Origin: Clostridiales bacterium
GTDB lineage: Bacteria; Bacillota; Clostridia; Peptostreptococcales; Anaerovoracaceae
Length of the DNA stretch: 64,000 bases
NCBI GenBank assembly: GCA_015058215.1
Contig: SVCU01000006.1
Coordinates: forward strand, 1 to 64,000
Direction: 5' to 3'
Each line of letters starts with the position of its first letter. Position 1 is the first letter of the stretch. Below the pieces are notes generated by a model. It saw only the letters and a program-made list of their open reading frames with translations. It made no database searches and had not been told where the DNA came from. Positions 43,154 to 50,827 of this stretch are shown one piece after another. Position numbers and translations under genes: made by a program.

Positions 43154-43927
43154 TTATTCGTCGCCCAGACGCTTGATGGAGCGGGCGGAAACCGCTTCTC
43201 CTTCTGCTTCGGCAGCAGCTTCGGACTTCTTGGTCTTCTTGGAAACATTCTTGACCGCTTCCGCGTAGATCAGCTTCCGGATGCGGAAAATATCCACGAT
43301 GTAGTAGACCCAGAAACCGAGCAGCAGGAAGAAGGGGATGACCTTGAACAGCCAGAAGGGCAGTTCGGGCAGAACGGCATAGAGCAGATCCACGCCGCTG
43401 AGACCGGAAAGATCGGCGCTGAAACCGAAGATTTCCCAGCTGAAGCCGAACATGGCGAAGAGGGCAGCCAGATAAGCGAGCAGAACCAGAGTCAGGGAAA
43501 GGACCTGGGTGATGAACCGCTTGCGGCGGCCTTTCAGTGCTTCTGCCCGGGGGAAGAGGATGTCTTCTTCCTTGCCCAGGGGATTGCCGTCGCTGTCCAC
43601 GTCGCAGGCGAAGTACTGGCGGCCGGAACGGGTGGTACCGGCAATGTGGGTCCAGCCGCGGACGGAACGCTTGCCGATATAGGACATATATTCTTCGGGA
43701 GTCTTGAACCAGCGGTAATCCAGCACATGGTGTACTCTGACGGGCTTGCCTTTCTTGAAGGAAATGGAATCCCAGTAGCTGTATTTATCCAGAATCAGAC
43801 CCATTTCTGCCATCACGTCCAGAGTGGCTGCTTCTTCGGCAGGATCCAGGAAAATGGTGGCTTTGGTCAAAAGCTTTTTGTCGGCTTTGGCCTGACGGTG
43901 TTCAAATTCTTGCATTTTTTCGTTCAT
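43154..43927 (-). CDS. DUF2812 domain membrane protein
   Basis: A 257-residue protein. The middle part, YWDSISFKKGKPVRVHH and YRWFKTPEEY followed by GRQYF, is the DUF2812 signature. Two or three membrane helices follow (ITQVLSLTLVLLAYLAALF; FWLFKVIPFFLLLGFWVYYIV), and the tail is Lys/Glu-rich. In other genomes DUF2812 genes usually follow a PadR-type repressor; none is here. ATG 43927 follows AAGGAGG; an earlier in-frame ATG has no ribosome site. Confidence 0.8.
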   Translation of the reverse strand: MNEKMQEFEHRQAKADKKLLTKATIFLDPAEEAATLDVMAEMGLILDKYSYWDSISFKKGKPVRVHHVLDYRWFKTPEEYMSYIGKRSVRGWTHIAGTTRSGRQYFACDVDSDGNPLGKEEDILFPRAEALKGRRKRFITQVLSLTLVLLAYLAALFAMFGFSWEIFGFSADLSGLSGVDLLYAVLPELPFWLFKVIPFFLLLGFWVYYIVDIFRIRKLIYAEAVKNVSKKTKKSEAAAEAEGEAVSARSIKRLGDE

Positions 43928-43960
43928 AAGGGAAACCTCCTTGGTTTTCACTATTATAAT

Positions 43961-43989
43961 ATTATAGCGAAACCAAAGGGAATCTGCAA
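43961..43989 (-). promoter_or_regulatory. Promoter of the DUF2812 gene
   Basis: Minus strand TTGCAG (43989-43984), 17-base spacer, TATAAT (43966-43961). Confidence 0.78.
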
Positions 43990-44049
43990 GGGCTCAGAAC
44001 GATTTTGCAAAATTTGCCGTGCGGTTGAATTTTGGTATAAACTGGAAGA

Positions 44050-44529
44050 TCAATCCGCGTATTTTACTTTCAGCTCGATTTCCTGGGGAAGCTCGGTCAG
44101 ATCGGTTTCCGCTACCTGCAGAGGATAGGTGATGGCCTGGTTCACGGTGATGCCGGGGGCCGGGTCGGTGAAATCGGCCTGCACGATCAGGGTGCAGCCG
44201 GCATCGGTTTCTTTCAGCTCCATGGAGCGGATGGTGATCCCATAGCCGTTGGATGCTTTTTCGCCCCGGGTGGCCAGCACGTAGACCTTGCCGTCGATGA
44301 GACAGGCCAGGGCGCGCTCCAACTGACGATATTCGGGGATCACCTGTGATACCATCTGCTGGGGGATCTCGCTTTCGCTGAGGATGCGGAAGGTTACAGC
44401 TTCGCCGTCCGTTCCGCCGAACAGGCTGAAACAGGCGGCACCCAGGGCCAGCACCGCCAGAATGACGATGATGATCCTGCTGACGGTCTTTTTATTCAGG
44501 GACTGCAGCCCTTTGTATTTTTTAGACAT
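44050..44529 (-). CDS. PrcB-like exported protein
   Basis: A 159-residue protein with one N-terminal hydrophobic helix (IIIVILAVLALGAACFSLF) after a basic start and an outside domain with the pattern KVYVLATRGEKASNGYGITI seen in the PrcB C-terminal domain family; in Treponema PrcB belongs to a surface protease complex. No cysteine lipobox is convincing. The ribosome site GAAGGAGGG eight bases upstream can pair with a complementary CCCTCCTTC 66 bases upstream, see the hairpin feature. Confidence 0.65.
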   Translation of the reverse strand: MSKKYKGLQSLNKKTVSRIIIVILAVLALGAACFSLFGGTDGEAVTFRILSESEIPQQMVSQVIPEYRQLERALACLIDGKVYVLATRGEKASNGYGITIRSMELKETDAGCTLIVQADFTDPAPGITVNQAITYPLQVAETDLTELPQEIELKVKYAD

Positions 44530-44537
44530 AGAAAAAA

Positions 44538-44612
44538 CCCTCCTTCGAACTGTGCAATGGATCCGCGCCGCCGCAGGCGGCGCCGTTACTGCACTGTATG
44601 CAGGAAGGAGGG
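44538..44612 (-). promoter_or_regulatory. Three-tier hairpin that would hide the PrcB-like ribosome site
   Basis: On the minus-strand transcript, CCCTCCTTC (44612-44604) pairs with the ribosome site GAAGGAGGG (44546-44538); inside, GTGCA pairs with TGCAC (44594-44590 with 44556-44552); at the apex an 8-bp GC stem (44583-44576 with 44572-44565) closes a three-base loop. The pairing is long and specific, suggesting translational control or an RNA thermometer-like element. Confidence 0.5.
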
Positions 44613-44627
44613 GGAATATGTGAAAGG

Positions 44628-44662
44628 AAGCGGCCGCCGGGTTTGAAATTCGGCGGCCGCTT
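44628..44662. terminator. Long GC-rich hairpin after the lipase gene
   Basis: A stem AAGCGGCCGCCG/CGGCGGCCGCTT with an 11-base loop. On the minus strand the T run is short (CTTCCTTTC), so termination of the lipase transcript may be incomplete. Confidence 0.6.
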
Positions 44663-44667
44663 TGTTT

Positions 44668-45618
44668 TTACAGGTATTGTTCCATCCAGTTCAGGATGTT
44701 TGCAAAGGTTTCTTTCTTGCAGGGCTCGTTGAGGATCTCATGACGCATATCGGGATACATCTGCAAAACCACGTTCTTGCGGCCCAGGGCCAGGAAGGCA
44801 TCGTAGACCCAGCGGGGGCCCTTGCCGAAATCGCCCACGGGGTCCAGCTCGCCGGCGGTGATCAGCAGGGGAAGATCGCCGGGGACCTCGGAAGCCCACT
44901 GGGGACGGCTGATGAAGAGAATCATTTCCAGCATGGTCTGGAAGGCGCTGCAGCTGAGCATGAAGTTGCAGTACGGATCTGACCGGAAGGCCTTCAGAAC
45001 TTCGGGGTCCTGAGACTGCCAGCCCAGCCGTTCGCTGGGGTCGGGGAAACGCTTGTTGTAGCTGCCGAAGGCTACGGCATACAGCAGCTTGCTCTTGTGC
45101 TTGGGGCCGTAGAAGCGCTGGATCAGTTTCACCAGAGGCAGAGCCATCCTGGCTTGATCGTTGGGGCCGACGGTGCCCATGATGATGGCGGCGGTGAGGT
45201 CGTCACCGTATCTGGTCAGGTAAATGCGGGTCAGCATGGAGCCCATGCTGTGGCCCAGAAGGAAGTAGGGAACGGAACCGTATTTTTCACGCATGAGGCA
45301 GCGCAGGGTGTGGATGTCTTCCACCATGTGATCCTGTGCCTTGCCTTCGATCTGGCCGTAATAACCGAATTCGTTCACGGCAGCACCGGTACGGCCATGA
45401 CCCAGGTGGTCTTCGCCGCAGACCGCATAGCCCTGTTCGGTCAGAAACGTTGCAAATTCTTCGTAGCGGCCGAAGTGTTCCGCCATGCCGTGGACGATCT
45501 GCAGGACCGCTTTGGGCTGTTTGTCGGGCAAATACAGGGAATAATGGATGGTGTGGACACCATCGTGGCCGGCATAGGTGCCGTCGATCTTTTCCTTGAA
45601 TTGATAAACAGTGCTCAT
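44668..45618 (-). CDS. Alpha/beta hydrolase, monoacylglycerol lipase-like
   Basis: A 316-residue serine hydrolase of the lysophospholipase/monoglyceride lipase type. HGMAEHFGRYEEFA near residue 40 and the nucleophile elbow GHSMGS near residue 125 are the family marks; the acid is likely the Asp in AGELDPVG and the base the His in DMRHEILNE. No signal peptide, so probably cytoplasmic. ATG 45618 has AGAGG upstream. Confidence 0.9.
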   Translation of the reverse strand: MSTVYQFKEKIDGTYAGHDGVHTIHYSLYLPDKQPKAVLQIVHGMAEHFGRYEEFATFLTEQGYAVCGEDHLGHGRTGAAVNEFGYYGQIEGKAQDHMVEDIHTLRCLMREKYGSVPYFLLGHSMGSMLTRIYLTRYGDDLTAAIIMGTVGPNDQARMALPLVKLIQRFYGPKHKSKLLYAVAFGSYNKRFPDPSERLGWQSQDPEVLKAFRSDPYCNFMLSCSAFQTMLEMILFISRPQWASEVPGDLPLLITAGELDPVGDFGKGPRWVYDAFLALGRKNVVLQMYPDMRHEILNEPCKKETFANILNWMEQYL

Positions 45619-45743
45619 TCCAATACCTCTTTCACCGGGCGCATTCCGCGCAGCACAAAAACAGGACGTTTTTCTGCTTTTATTATAGCACTTCGGGCAG
45701 GGGTGTGCAATGGCGGGGGACAGCACAAATTCTTACTTTTCTA

Positions 45744-45772
45744 TTGTTTTTTTTCCATGGTTAAGGTATGCT
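45744..45772 (+). promoter_or_regulatory. Possible promoter of the fsa operon
   Basis: TTGTTT (45744-45749), 17-base spacer, TATGCT (45767-45772), 80 bases before the ATG. Confidence 0.5.
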
Positions 45773-45851
45773 TAAGGGTAAGTAAAATGCGATGCTCCTG
45801 CAGATTTTGAGCATGCAGGGAAACGTAGTTTCATCATAGGAGGTTTTTACC

Positions 45852-46499
45852 ATGAAACTGTTTATCGACACCGCCAATCTGGCAGAGATCCGCGAAGCAG
45901 CATCCTGGGGCGTTCTGGCAGGCGTTACCACCAACCCCAGCCTGATCGCAAAGGAAGGCCGCGATTTCAAAGAAGTTGTAACTGAAATCACCGGTGTAGT
46001 GGATGGCCCCATCAGTGCCGAAGTTCTCAGCGACGATGCGGAAGGCATGCTGGCCGAAGCAGAAGATCTGATCAAGATCCATCCCAACATCACCATCAAG
46101 CTGCCCATGACCAAGGAAGGTCTGAAGGCTTGCTCCGCTCTTTCCGCAAAAGGTGTCAAAACCAACGTGACCCTGATCTTCTCTGCAGCCCAGGCTCTGC
46201 TGGCAGCAAGAGCAGGCGCAACCTTCGTCAGCCCCTTCGTGGGCAGAGTGGACGATGTGGGCAGCGACGGCGTTGGCCTGATCCAGGAAATCGTTGATAT
46301 CTTCTCCAACTACGATATCAAGACCGAGATCATCGCCGCCAGCATCCGCACCGTAAACCATGCCATCGACTGTGCGCTGGCCGGTGCTGACATCGCCACC
46401 ATCCCCTTCAATGTACTGTCCAATATGTTCAACCATCCCCTGACCGATGCAGGCATTGCAAAGTTCAAGGCTGACTGGGCAAAGGCAGCAAGCAAATAA
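45852..46499 (+). CDS. fsa: Fructose-6-phosphate aldolase / small transaldolase
   Basis: A 215-residue TIM-barrel Schiff-base aldolase of the short transaldolase group. [10 protein letters not shown] at the start, [25 protein letters not shown] with the catalytic Lys, and [10 protein letters not shown]. Sequence alone does not separate aldolase from transaldolase activity; in anaerobes lacking the long TalB, this form usually serves the pentose phosphate pathway. AGGAGG lies eight bases upstream. Confidence 0.93.
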   Translation: MKLFIDTANLAEIREAASWGVLAGVTTNPSLIAKEGRDFKEVVTEITGVVDGPISAEVLSDDAEGMLAEAEDLIKIHPNITIKLPMTKEGLKACSALSAKGVKTNVTLIFSAAQALLAARAGATFVSPFVGRVDDVGSDGVGLIQEIVDIFSNYDIKTEIIAASIRTVNHAIDCALAGADIATIPFNVLSNMFNHPLTDAGIAKFKADWAKAASK

Positions 46500-46501
46500 C
46501 C

Positions 46502-46639
46502 ATGGAAACCATGGAGATCATCCGACTGGTCTTCACTGTACTGCTCTGCGTACCCCTTCTGATCGTAGGAGGGGTATGCTTCAGCAGACTCTGTGATGAC
46601 GTACTCGGAACCGGTAAAAAGAAGCGGAGGAAAGAATAG
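46502..46639 (+). CDS. Small single-pass membrane protein between fsa and tmk
   Basis: A 45-residue frame: a short acidic N-terminus (METMEI), one hydrophobic helix (LVFTVLLCVPLLIVGGVCF) and a basic tail ending KKKRRKE. It begins two bases after the fsa stop and ends two bases before the tmk ATG, with the AGGAAAG ribosome site of tmk inside its last codons. Its composition matches neighbours. The tight fit and clear helix favour a real gene; the start may also be the ATG at 46511. Function unknown. Confidence 0.6.
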   Translation: METMEIIRLVFTVLLCVPLLIVGGVCFSRLCDDVLGTGKKKRRKE

Positions 46640-46641
46640 CT

Positions 46642-47268
46642 ATGAAACGGGGTCTTTTCATCACTTTCGAGGGTCCGGACGGATCCGGAAAGTCCACCCA
46701 GATCCAGAAACTGAATACCTTCCTGCAGGAACAGGGCCACGACACCCTGCTGACCCGGGAACCGGGCGGCACCGCCATCAGCGAAAAGATCCGCGGCCTC
46801 ATTCTGGATCCCGCTCATAAGGAAATGGACCCCATGGCGGAAGCTTTGCTTTACGCATCTTCCCGTGCCCAGCTTGTGTCTCAGGTGATCAAACCGGCGC
46901 TGGAAGCCGGCAAGACCGTCATCTGCGACCGTTACGTGGACTCCAGTGTAGCCTATCAGGGCTATGGAAGAGGGCTGGGAGAATCGGTGGAGATCATCAA
47001 CCGCTATGCGGTGCAGGGCATCATGCCCGACCTTACCGTACTGCTGCTTCTGGACCCTGCCTCCGGCAGAAAACGGGTACAGCAGGCCGGTGAAATGGAC
47101 CGACTGGAACAGGAAGCCCTGGAATTCCATCAGCGGGTCTACGACGGCTATGTACGCCTGGCGGAAACCTATCCGGAACGGATCCTTTCCTTCAGTGCCA
47201 AAGGCGAGATCGAAGCCATCGCAGAAGCCATCCGCAGCAGAACTGCGGAAGCTTTGGAGAAGCTGTAA
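46642..47268 (+). CDS. tmk: Thymidylate kinase
   Basis: Converts dTMP to dTDP. The 208-residue protein has the P-loop FEGPDGSGKST at residues 8-18, the TREPGGT motif, DRYVDSSVAYQG and a LID-like RVQQAGEMDR segment. Standard length. Its TAA shares a base with the holB ATG. Confidence 0.96.
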   Translation: MKRGLFITFEGPDGSGKSTQIQKLNTFLQEQGHDTLLTREPGGTAISEKIRGLILDPAHKEMDPMAEALLYASSRAQLVSQVIKPALEAGKTVICDRYVDSSVAYQGYGRGLGESVEIINRYAVQGIMPDLTVLLLLDPASGRKRVQQAGEMDRLEQEALEFHQRVYDGYVRLAETYPERILSFSAKGEIEAIAEAIRSRTAEALEKL

Positions 47269-48143
47269 TGGATAGAGAAGGTCTGAAAAAACGGCTGCTG
47301 CAGGGGCTGGAAAGCGGCCGGCTGGCCCATGCTTATATCTTTGAAGGCCCGAAAGAAACAGAGACCCTGCCCATGGCCCTGGAGTTTGCTCAGGCTCTCC
47401 TCTGCACCGGAGAAGGGCGAAAACCCTGCGGCATGTGTCCTTCCTGCCGGAATCTGGCGGGGGGCATCCATGAGGATCTGGTGCTGCTGCAGGCGGAAGC
47501 CTCCGGCAAATCCGGGAACCTGTCTCTGAAAGACGAAAAGGTGCAGAAGATGCAGGAGCGCCTCAAGAAAAAACCCCTGGCCGCAAGCCGGGTGGTGGCC
47601 ATTCTGGGGGACGCGGACCTGCTGACGGAGCGGGCCCAGAACCGCTTGCTGAAAACTCTGGAAGAACCTCCCGGGAGAGACGTTCTGATCCTCCTTTCGG
47701 AGAATACGGAACATCTGCTTCCCACGATTTTGTCCCGCTGTGTGGTATTCCGGTGGGGCGAAGAAAAAGCCGCGGCCGGGGAAACGGCACCGGCGAAAGC
47801 CGTCCTGGGAAAGCTCTGCGACGGCAAACCCTATTACGCATTTTTAAGCGAACTGAAAGACATCACTTCCGATAAGCAGAAGGCCGAGGATTTTCTCGAC
47901 GTGCTGGAAGACCTTCTGCGGGATCTGGCCATCCGGGCAGCCGGAGCGGCCCTGCCTTCCCTGACAGGCGAAGAAGATTTCTTACGGACATACGCACCCG
48001 TGGCGCAGGAAGACGACCTGCACTGCTGGGTCAGAATCATAGAAGATACCCGGAACGACCTCTCCCGGAACGTGAATGCCGGCTATGCTCTCAAGAGCAT
48101 GGTACTGCGCATGATGGCACGGAGCAGGGACGGTTCCCGGTAA
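47268..48143 (+). CDS. holB: DNA polymerase III delta-prime subunit
   Basis: Clamp-loader subunit. The 291-residue protein starts with AHAYIFEGPKETET, where the Walker A motif is degenerate as expected for delta-prime, has the zinc cysteines CGMCPSC, a Walker B-like ILGDADLLTERAQNRLLKTLEEPP and the sensor ILSRCVVFRW. Neighbours tmk, ricT and trmN6 are the usual Bacillota context. Confidence 0.93.
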   Translation: MDREGLKKRLLQGLESGRLAHAYIFEGPKETETLPMALEFAQALLCTGEGRKPCGMCPSCRNLAGGIHEDLVLLQAEASGKSGNLSLKDEKVQKMQERLKKKPLAASRVVAILGDADLLTERAQNRLLKTLEEPPGRDVLILLSENTEHLLPTILSRCVVFRWGEEKAAAGETAPAKAVLGKLCDGKPYYAFLSELKDITSDKQKAEDFLDVLEDLLRDLAIRAAGAALPSLTGEEDFLRTYAPVAQEDDLHCWVRIIEDTRNDLSRNVNAGYALKSMVLRMMARSRDGSR

Positions 48144-48161
48144 GGAAGGAACAACAAACTT

Positions 48162-49070
48162 ATGGTAAACGTGGTAGAAGTCCGGTTCAAAAAGGCCGGT
48201 AAACTCTATTATTTCGATCCCGGCGATCTGGAACTGAAGCATGGCGACAACGTCATCGTGGAAACCGCCAGAGGCCTGGAATTCGGCACCGTATCCGAGG
48301 GCATCAAGGAAGTGCCCGAAAAGGATATCGTGTCTCCCCTGAAGAAGGTGCTGCGCATCGCCACCGAAAAAGACGTGCGCCAGAACGAAGAAAACCTGAA
48401 GAAAAAGGACCGTGCCATGGCCCTTTGCCAGGAAAAGATCGATAAGCACAAGCTGGAAATGAAGCTGATCGATGTGGAACACACCTTCGACAACAACAAG
48501 ATCATTTTCTACTTCACCGCCGACGGCCGGGTGGATTTCCGCGACCTGGTAAAGGATCTGGCAGGGGTGTTCAAGACCCGCATCGAACTGCGCCAGATCG
48601 GTGTCCGCGACGAAGCCAAGATGCTGGGCGGTATCGGTACCTGCGGCAAGGCGCTCTGCTGCCATGCCTGGCTGCCCGATTTCGAGCCCGTATCCATCAA
48701 GATGGCCAAGGTGCAGAATCTGTCTCTGAACCCCACCAAGATCTCCGGGATCTGCGGCAGACTGATGTGCTGCCTGAAGTTTGAAAACGAAGTGTACACC
48801 GAACTGCGGAAGGGCATGCCCGACCCCGGCGAACACGTAAAGACCATCGACGGTCTGGGCGTTGTGGTGGAAAGCAACATTCTGGAGAATAAGATCAAGG
48901 TACGCCTGGTGGTGGAAGAAAAGAGCGAGAACGGTCCGGAAAAGCTGTCCAACGACTACTACATTTACGGTAAGCAGCAGATCCAGCGGCTGGGCAAGAA
49001 GAAGGGCGGAAACAAGCCCGCTGCCGAACCGGAACTCACTGCCGAGATGAAGGAATTGCTGAGCGAATGA
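48162..49070 (+). CDS. ricT: PSP1 domain protein RicT/YaaT
   Basis: A 302-residue regulator containing the PSP1 domain. Blocks: VEVRFKKAGKLYYFDPG, DVEHTFDNNKIIFYFTA, GRVDFRDLVKDLA, and the cysteine-rich segment GGIGTCGKALCCHAWL with SGICGRLMCCLKFE, which in Bacillus holds an iron-sulfur cluster. RicT works with RicA and RicF in RNA processing and RNase Y function and affects sporulation and competence. The C-terminal tail is Lys/Glu-rich. It overlaps trmN6 by four bases. Confidence 0.94.
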   Translation: MVNVVEVRFKKAGKLYYFDPGDLELKHGDNVIVETARGLEFGTVSEGIKEVPEKDIVSPLKKVLRIATEKDVRQNEENLKKKDRAMALCQEKIDKHKLEMKLIDVEHTFDNNKIIFYFTADGRVDFRDLVKDLAGVFKTRIELRQIGVRDEAKMLGGIGTCGKALCCHAWLPDFEPVSIKMAKVQNLSLNPTKISGICGRLMCCLKFENEVYTELRKGMPDPGEHVKTIDGLGVVVESNILENKIKVRLVVEEKSENGPEKLSNDYYIYGKQQIQRLGKKKGGNKPAAEPELTAEMKELLSE

Positions 49071-49885
49071 ACCCTATGAGCGAAGTGCGGAAAGAAGCCC
49101 TGCCTGCCGAACGGGTAGATGAGATCGGCTTCGGCGGCCTGGTGCTGTTTCAGGACCCTGCGGAGTTCTGCTACGGCATCGACGCCGTGCTTCTGGCGGA
49201 TTTTGCCGCCAAAGATAAGGGGGATCGGATCCTGGACCTGGGAACGGGTACGGGCATCATTCCCCTGATTTTAGCGCGAAAAACGGCTGCAAAAGAGATC
49301 CGGGCGGTGGAACTGCAGAAGAACTCTGCGGACCGGGCCTGCCGTTCCGTGGCGGCCAACGGCCTTTCGGACCGGATCACCGTGTACAACTGCGATGTGC
49401 TGGACCTCCTGAAAAAGCCGGAGGACAGCGCGCCTGCGTCTGAAATGGCGCAGGAGGAAGGCGCGCCCCCTGCAGAGCTGATCCGCCTGCGGGGCTCCTT
49501 CGATGCGGTCACCTCCAACCCGCCCTATGTGGAAAGGGGAGCGGGGCTTACCTGCGATAACGAGGCGATGCAGATCGCCCGCCAGGAAAGCACCGCGGTG
49601 ATGGAAGATTTCTTCCGGGCGGCTTCTGCCATGCTGCGGCGAAAGGGGAACCTCTATTTGATCCAGCGACCCTCCCGGCTGACGGACCTTCTGGCCCAGG
49701 CGCGGAAGCATCAGCTGGAAGCCAAGGAGATCCGCTTCGTGCGGCCCAAGGCAGGGAAGGAACCCAATCTGGTGCTGATCCGCTACACCAAGAACGGCGG
49801 CAAAGAACTTCGCTTCCTGCCGGACCTTGTAGTTTACGGGGAAGACGGCGGCTACACGGACGAAGTGAAAGAAATGTATCGATAA
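49067..49885 (+). CDS. trmN6: tRNA1(Val) adenine N6-methyltransferase family protein
   Basis: A 272-residue SAM-dependent methyltransferase: GIDAVLLADFA, the SAM motif LDLGTGTGIIPL, VELQKNSADRA and the adenine-methylating motif SNPPY. An insertion rich in Glu/Ala (around KPEDSAPASEMAQEEG) lengthens the middle. Orthologues modify A37 of tRNA-Val. Start overlaps the ricT stop (ATGA). Confidence 0.92.
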   Translation: MNPMSEVRKEALPAERVDEIGFGGLVLFQDPAEFCYGIDAVLLADFAAKDKGDRILDLGTGTGIIPLILARKTAAKEIRAVELQKNSADRACRSVAANGLSDRITVYNCDVLDLLKKPEDSAPASEMAQEEGAPPAELIRLRGSFDAVTSNPPYVERGAGLTCDNEAMQIARQESTAVMEDFFRAASAMLRRKGNLYLIQRPSRLTDLLAQARKHQLEAKEIRFVRPKAGKEPNLVLIRYTKNGGKELRFLPDLVVYGEDGGYTDEVKEMYR

Positions 49886-49888
49886 CAG

Positions 49889-49915
49889 AAAGAGCTGCAA
49901 TTGCAGCTCTTTTTT
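49889..49915 (+). terminator. Rho-independent terminator after trmN6
   Basis: A 12-bp perfect palindromic stem AAAGAGCTGCAA/TTGCAGCTCTTT followed by TTT. Confidence 0.9.
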
Positions 49916-49921
49916 GATGCT

Positions 49922-49954
49922 CAATAAAAATATATCGAAAAACAATAAAAATAT
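49922..49954 (+). repeat. Paired direct repeat upstream of the DUF2975/HTH promoter
   Basis: CAATAAAAATAT occurs at 49922-49933 and again, identical, at 49943-49954, exactly 21 bases apart, ending one base before the -35 box. A good candidate operator for the HTH protein of this operon. Confidence 0.55.
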
Positions 49955-49955
49955 G

Positions 49956-49984
49956 TTGACAAACGGTGTGTTCTGGGATAGGAT
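49956..49984 (+). promoter_or_regulatory. Promoter of the DUF2975/HTH operon
   Basis: TTGACA (49956-49961), 17-base spacer, TAGGAT (49979-49984). Confidence 0.75.
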
Positions 49985-50060
49985 GAAATTGCGAAAGGGG
50001 AAGGCCGGAGCCAGGGGAAATACGCTCCGGCCCCAATGCAACCATAAGAGAGGAAATCAT

Positions 50061-50507
50061 ATGTGGAACTCTGATAAATCGACACTTCTGTCCCTGATCT
50101 GCACCCGCATCGTCATGGCGGGCGGGCTGGTACTCATGATTACCGGCCCGCGCTTCCTGAAGTACTATCTGGAGATCACCGAGCGGCCTGCGGAACTGCT
50201 CACGTCGCTGCTGATCATCTGCTACGCCTGCGCGGTGTTCGTGATGGGAGCGCTGGCGGTTCTGGACCGGCTGCTGTCCAACATCCGCAAGGGCAATGTG
50301 CTGGTGAGCCAGAACGTGACCTGCCTGCGAATCATCTCCTGGTGCTGCTTCGGCGTAGCTCTGGTGCTGGTGGCAGGGGGCTATCAGTATCTTTCTTTCC
50401 TGGTGATCGGTCTTCTGGCCGGCTTCGCCGGCCTTGTGCTTCGGGCCATGAAAAACGTGTTCCAGCACGCGGTGGAAGTGAAGCAGGAAAACGATTTCAC
50501 CATTTAG
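50061..50507 (+). CDS. DUF2975 family membrane protein
   Basis: A 148-residue protein with four hydrophobic helices (TRIVMAGGLVLMITGPRFL; LLIICYACAVFVMGALAVL; IISWCCFGVALVLVAGG; FLVIGLLAGFAGLVLRAM) and the family-typical IRKGNVLVSQNVTCLRIISW. DUF2975 proteins are nearly always encoded next to a small Cro/CI-type regulator, as here. ATG 50061 follows AGAGAGGAAA. Function unknown. Confidence 0.85.
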   Translation: MWNSDKSTLLSLICTRIVMAGGLVLMITGPRFLKYYLEITERPAELLTSLLIICYACAVFVMGALAVLDRLLSNIRKGNVLVSQNVTCLRIISWCCFGVALVLVAGGYQYLSFLVIGLLAGFAGLVLRAMKNVFQHAVEVKQENDFTI

Positions 50508-50519
50508 AAAGGAGGAGCC

Positions 50520-50729
50520 ATGGGCATTCAGGTCAATCTGGACGTGATGATGGCAAAGAGAAAAATGCCGGCAGGGGAGCTGGCAGACCGGATCGGCATT
50601 ACGCCGGCCAATCTTTCCATCCTGAAAAACAATAAGGCCAAGGCCATCCGCTTCTCCACCCTGGAGGAGATCTGCAAGGTCTTACAGTGTCAGCCGGGAG
50701 AGATCCTGGAATACATTCCGGAGGAATAG
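50520..50729 (+). CDS. Small HTH transcriptional regulator (YozG-like)
   Basis: A 69-residue protein that is almost only a helix-turn-helix: VNLDVMMAKRKMPAGELADR and GITPANLSILKNNKAKAIRF, then a short helix LEEICKVLQCQPGEILEYI. AAAGGAGG overlaps the gap after the DUF2975 gene. Pairs of this kind are thought to be autoregulatory; the 21-base direct repeat upstream is the natural target to test. Confidence 0.9.
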   Translation: MGIQVNLDVMMAKRKMPAGELADRIGITPANLSILKNNKAKAIRFSTLEEICKVLQCQPGEILEYIPEE

Positions 50730-50730
50730 A

Positions 50731-50760
50731 AGGCGCCCCAAAAGGGAATCGGGGCGCCCT
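50731..50760 (+). other. GC-rich hairpin without T tract
   Basis: A stem AGGCGCCCC/GGGGCGCCT-type (50732-50739 with 50751-50758) just after the HTH gene; no U run. Confidence 0.5.
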
Positions 50761-50827
50761 CAAAGAAAGCGCACGTCAGAATTTACGGCGCGCAGTCAGC
50801 CGCAAAAGGGCAGAAAGGGAAACTGAG

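Noticed and set aside
47289..47370. Loss of the Walker A motif in holB as a defect
   Set aside because: Delta-prime subunits normally have a degenerate P-loop; the rest of the protein is intact.
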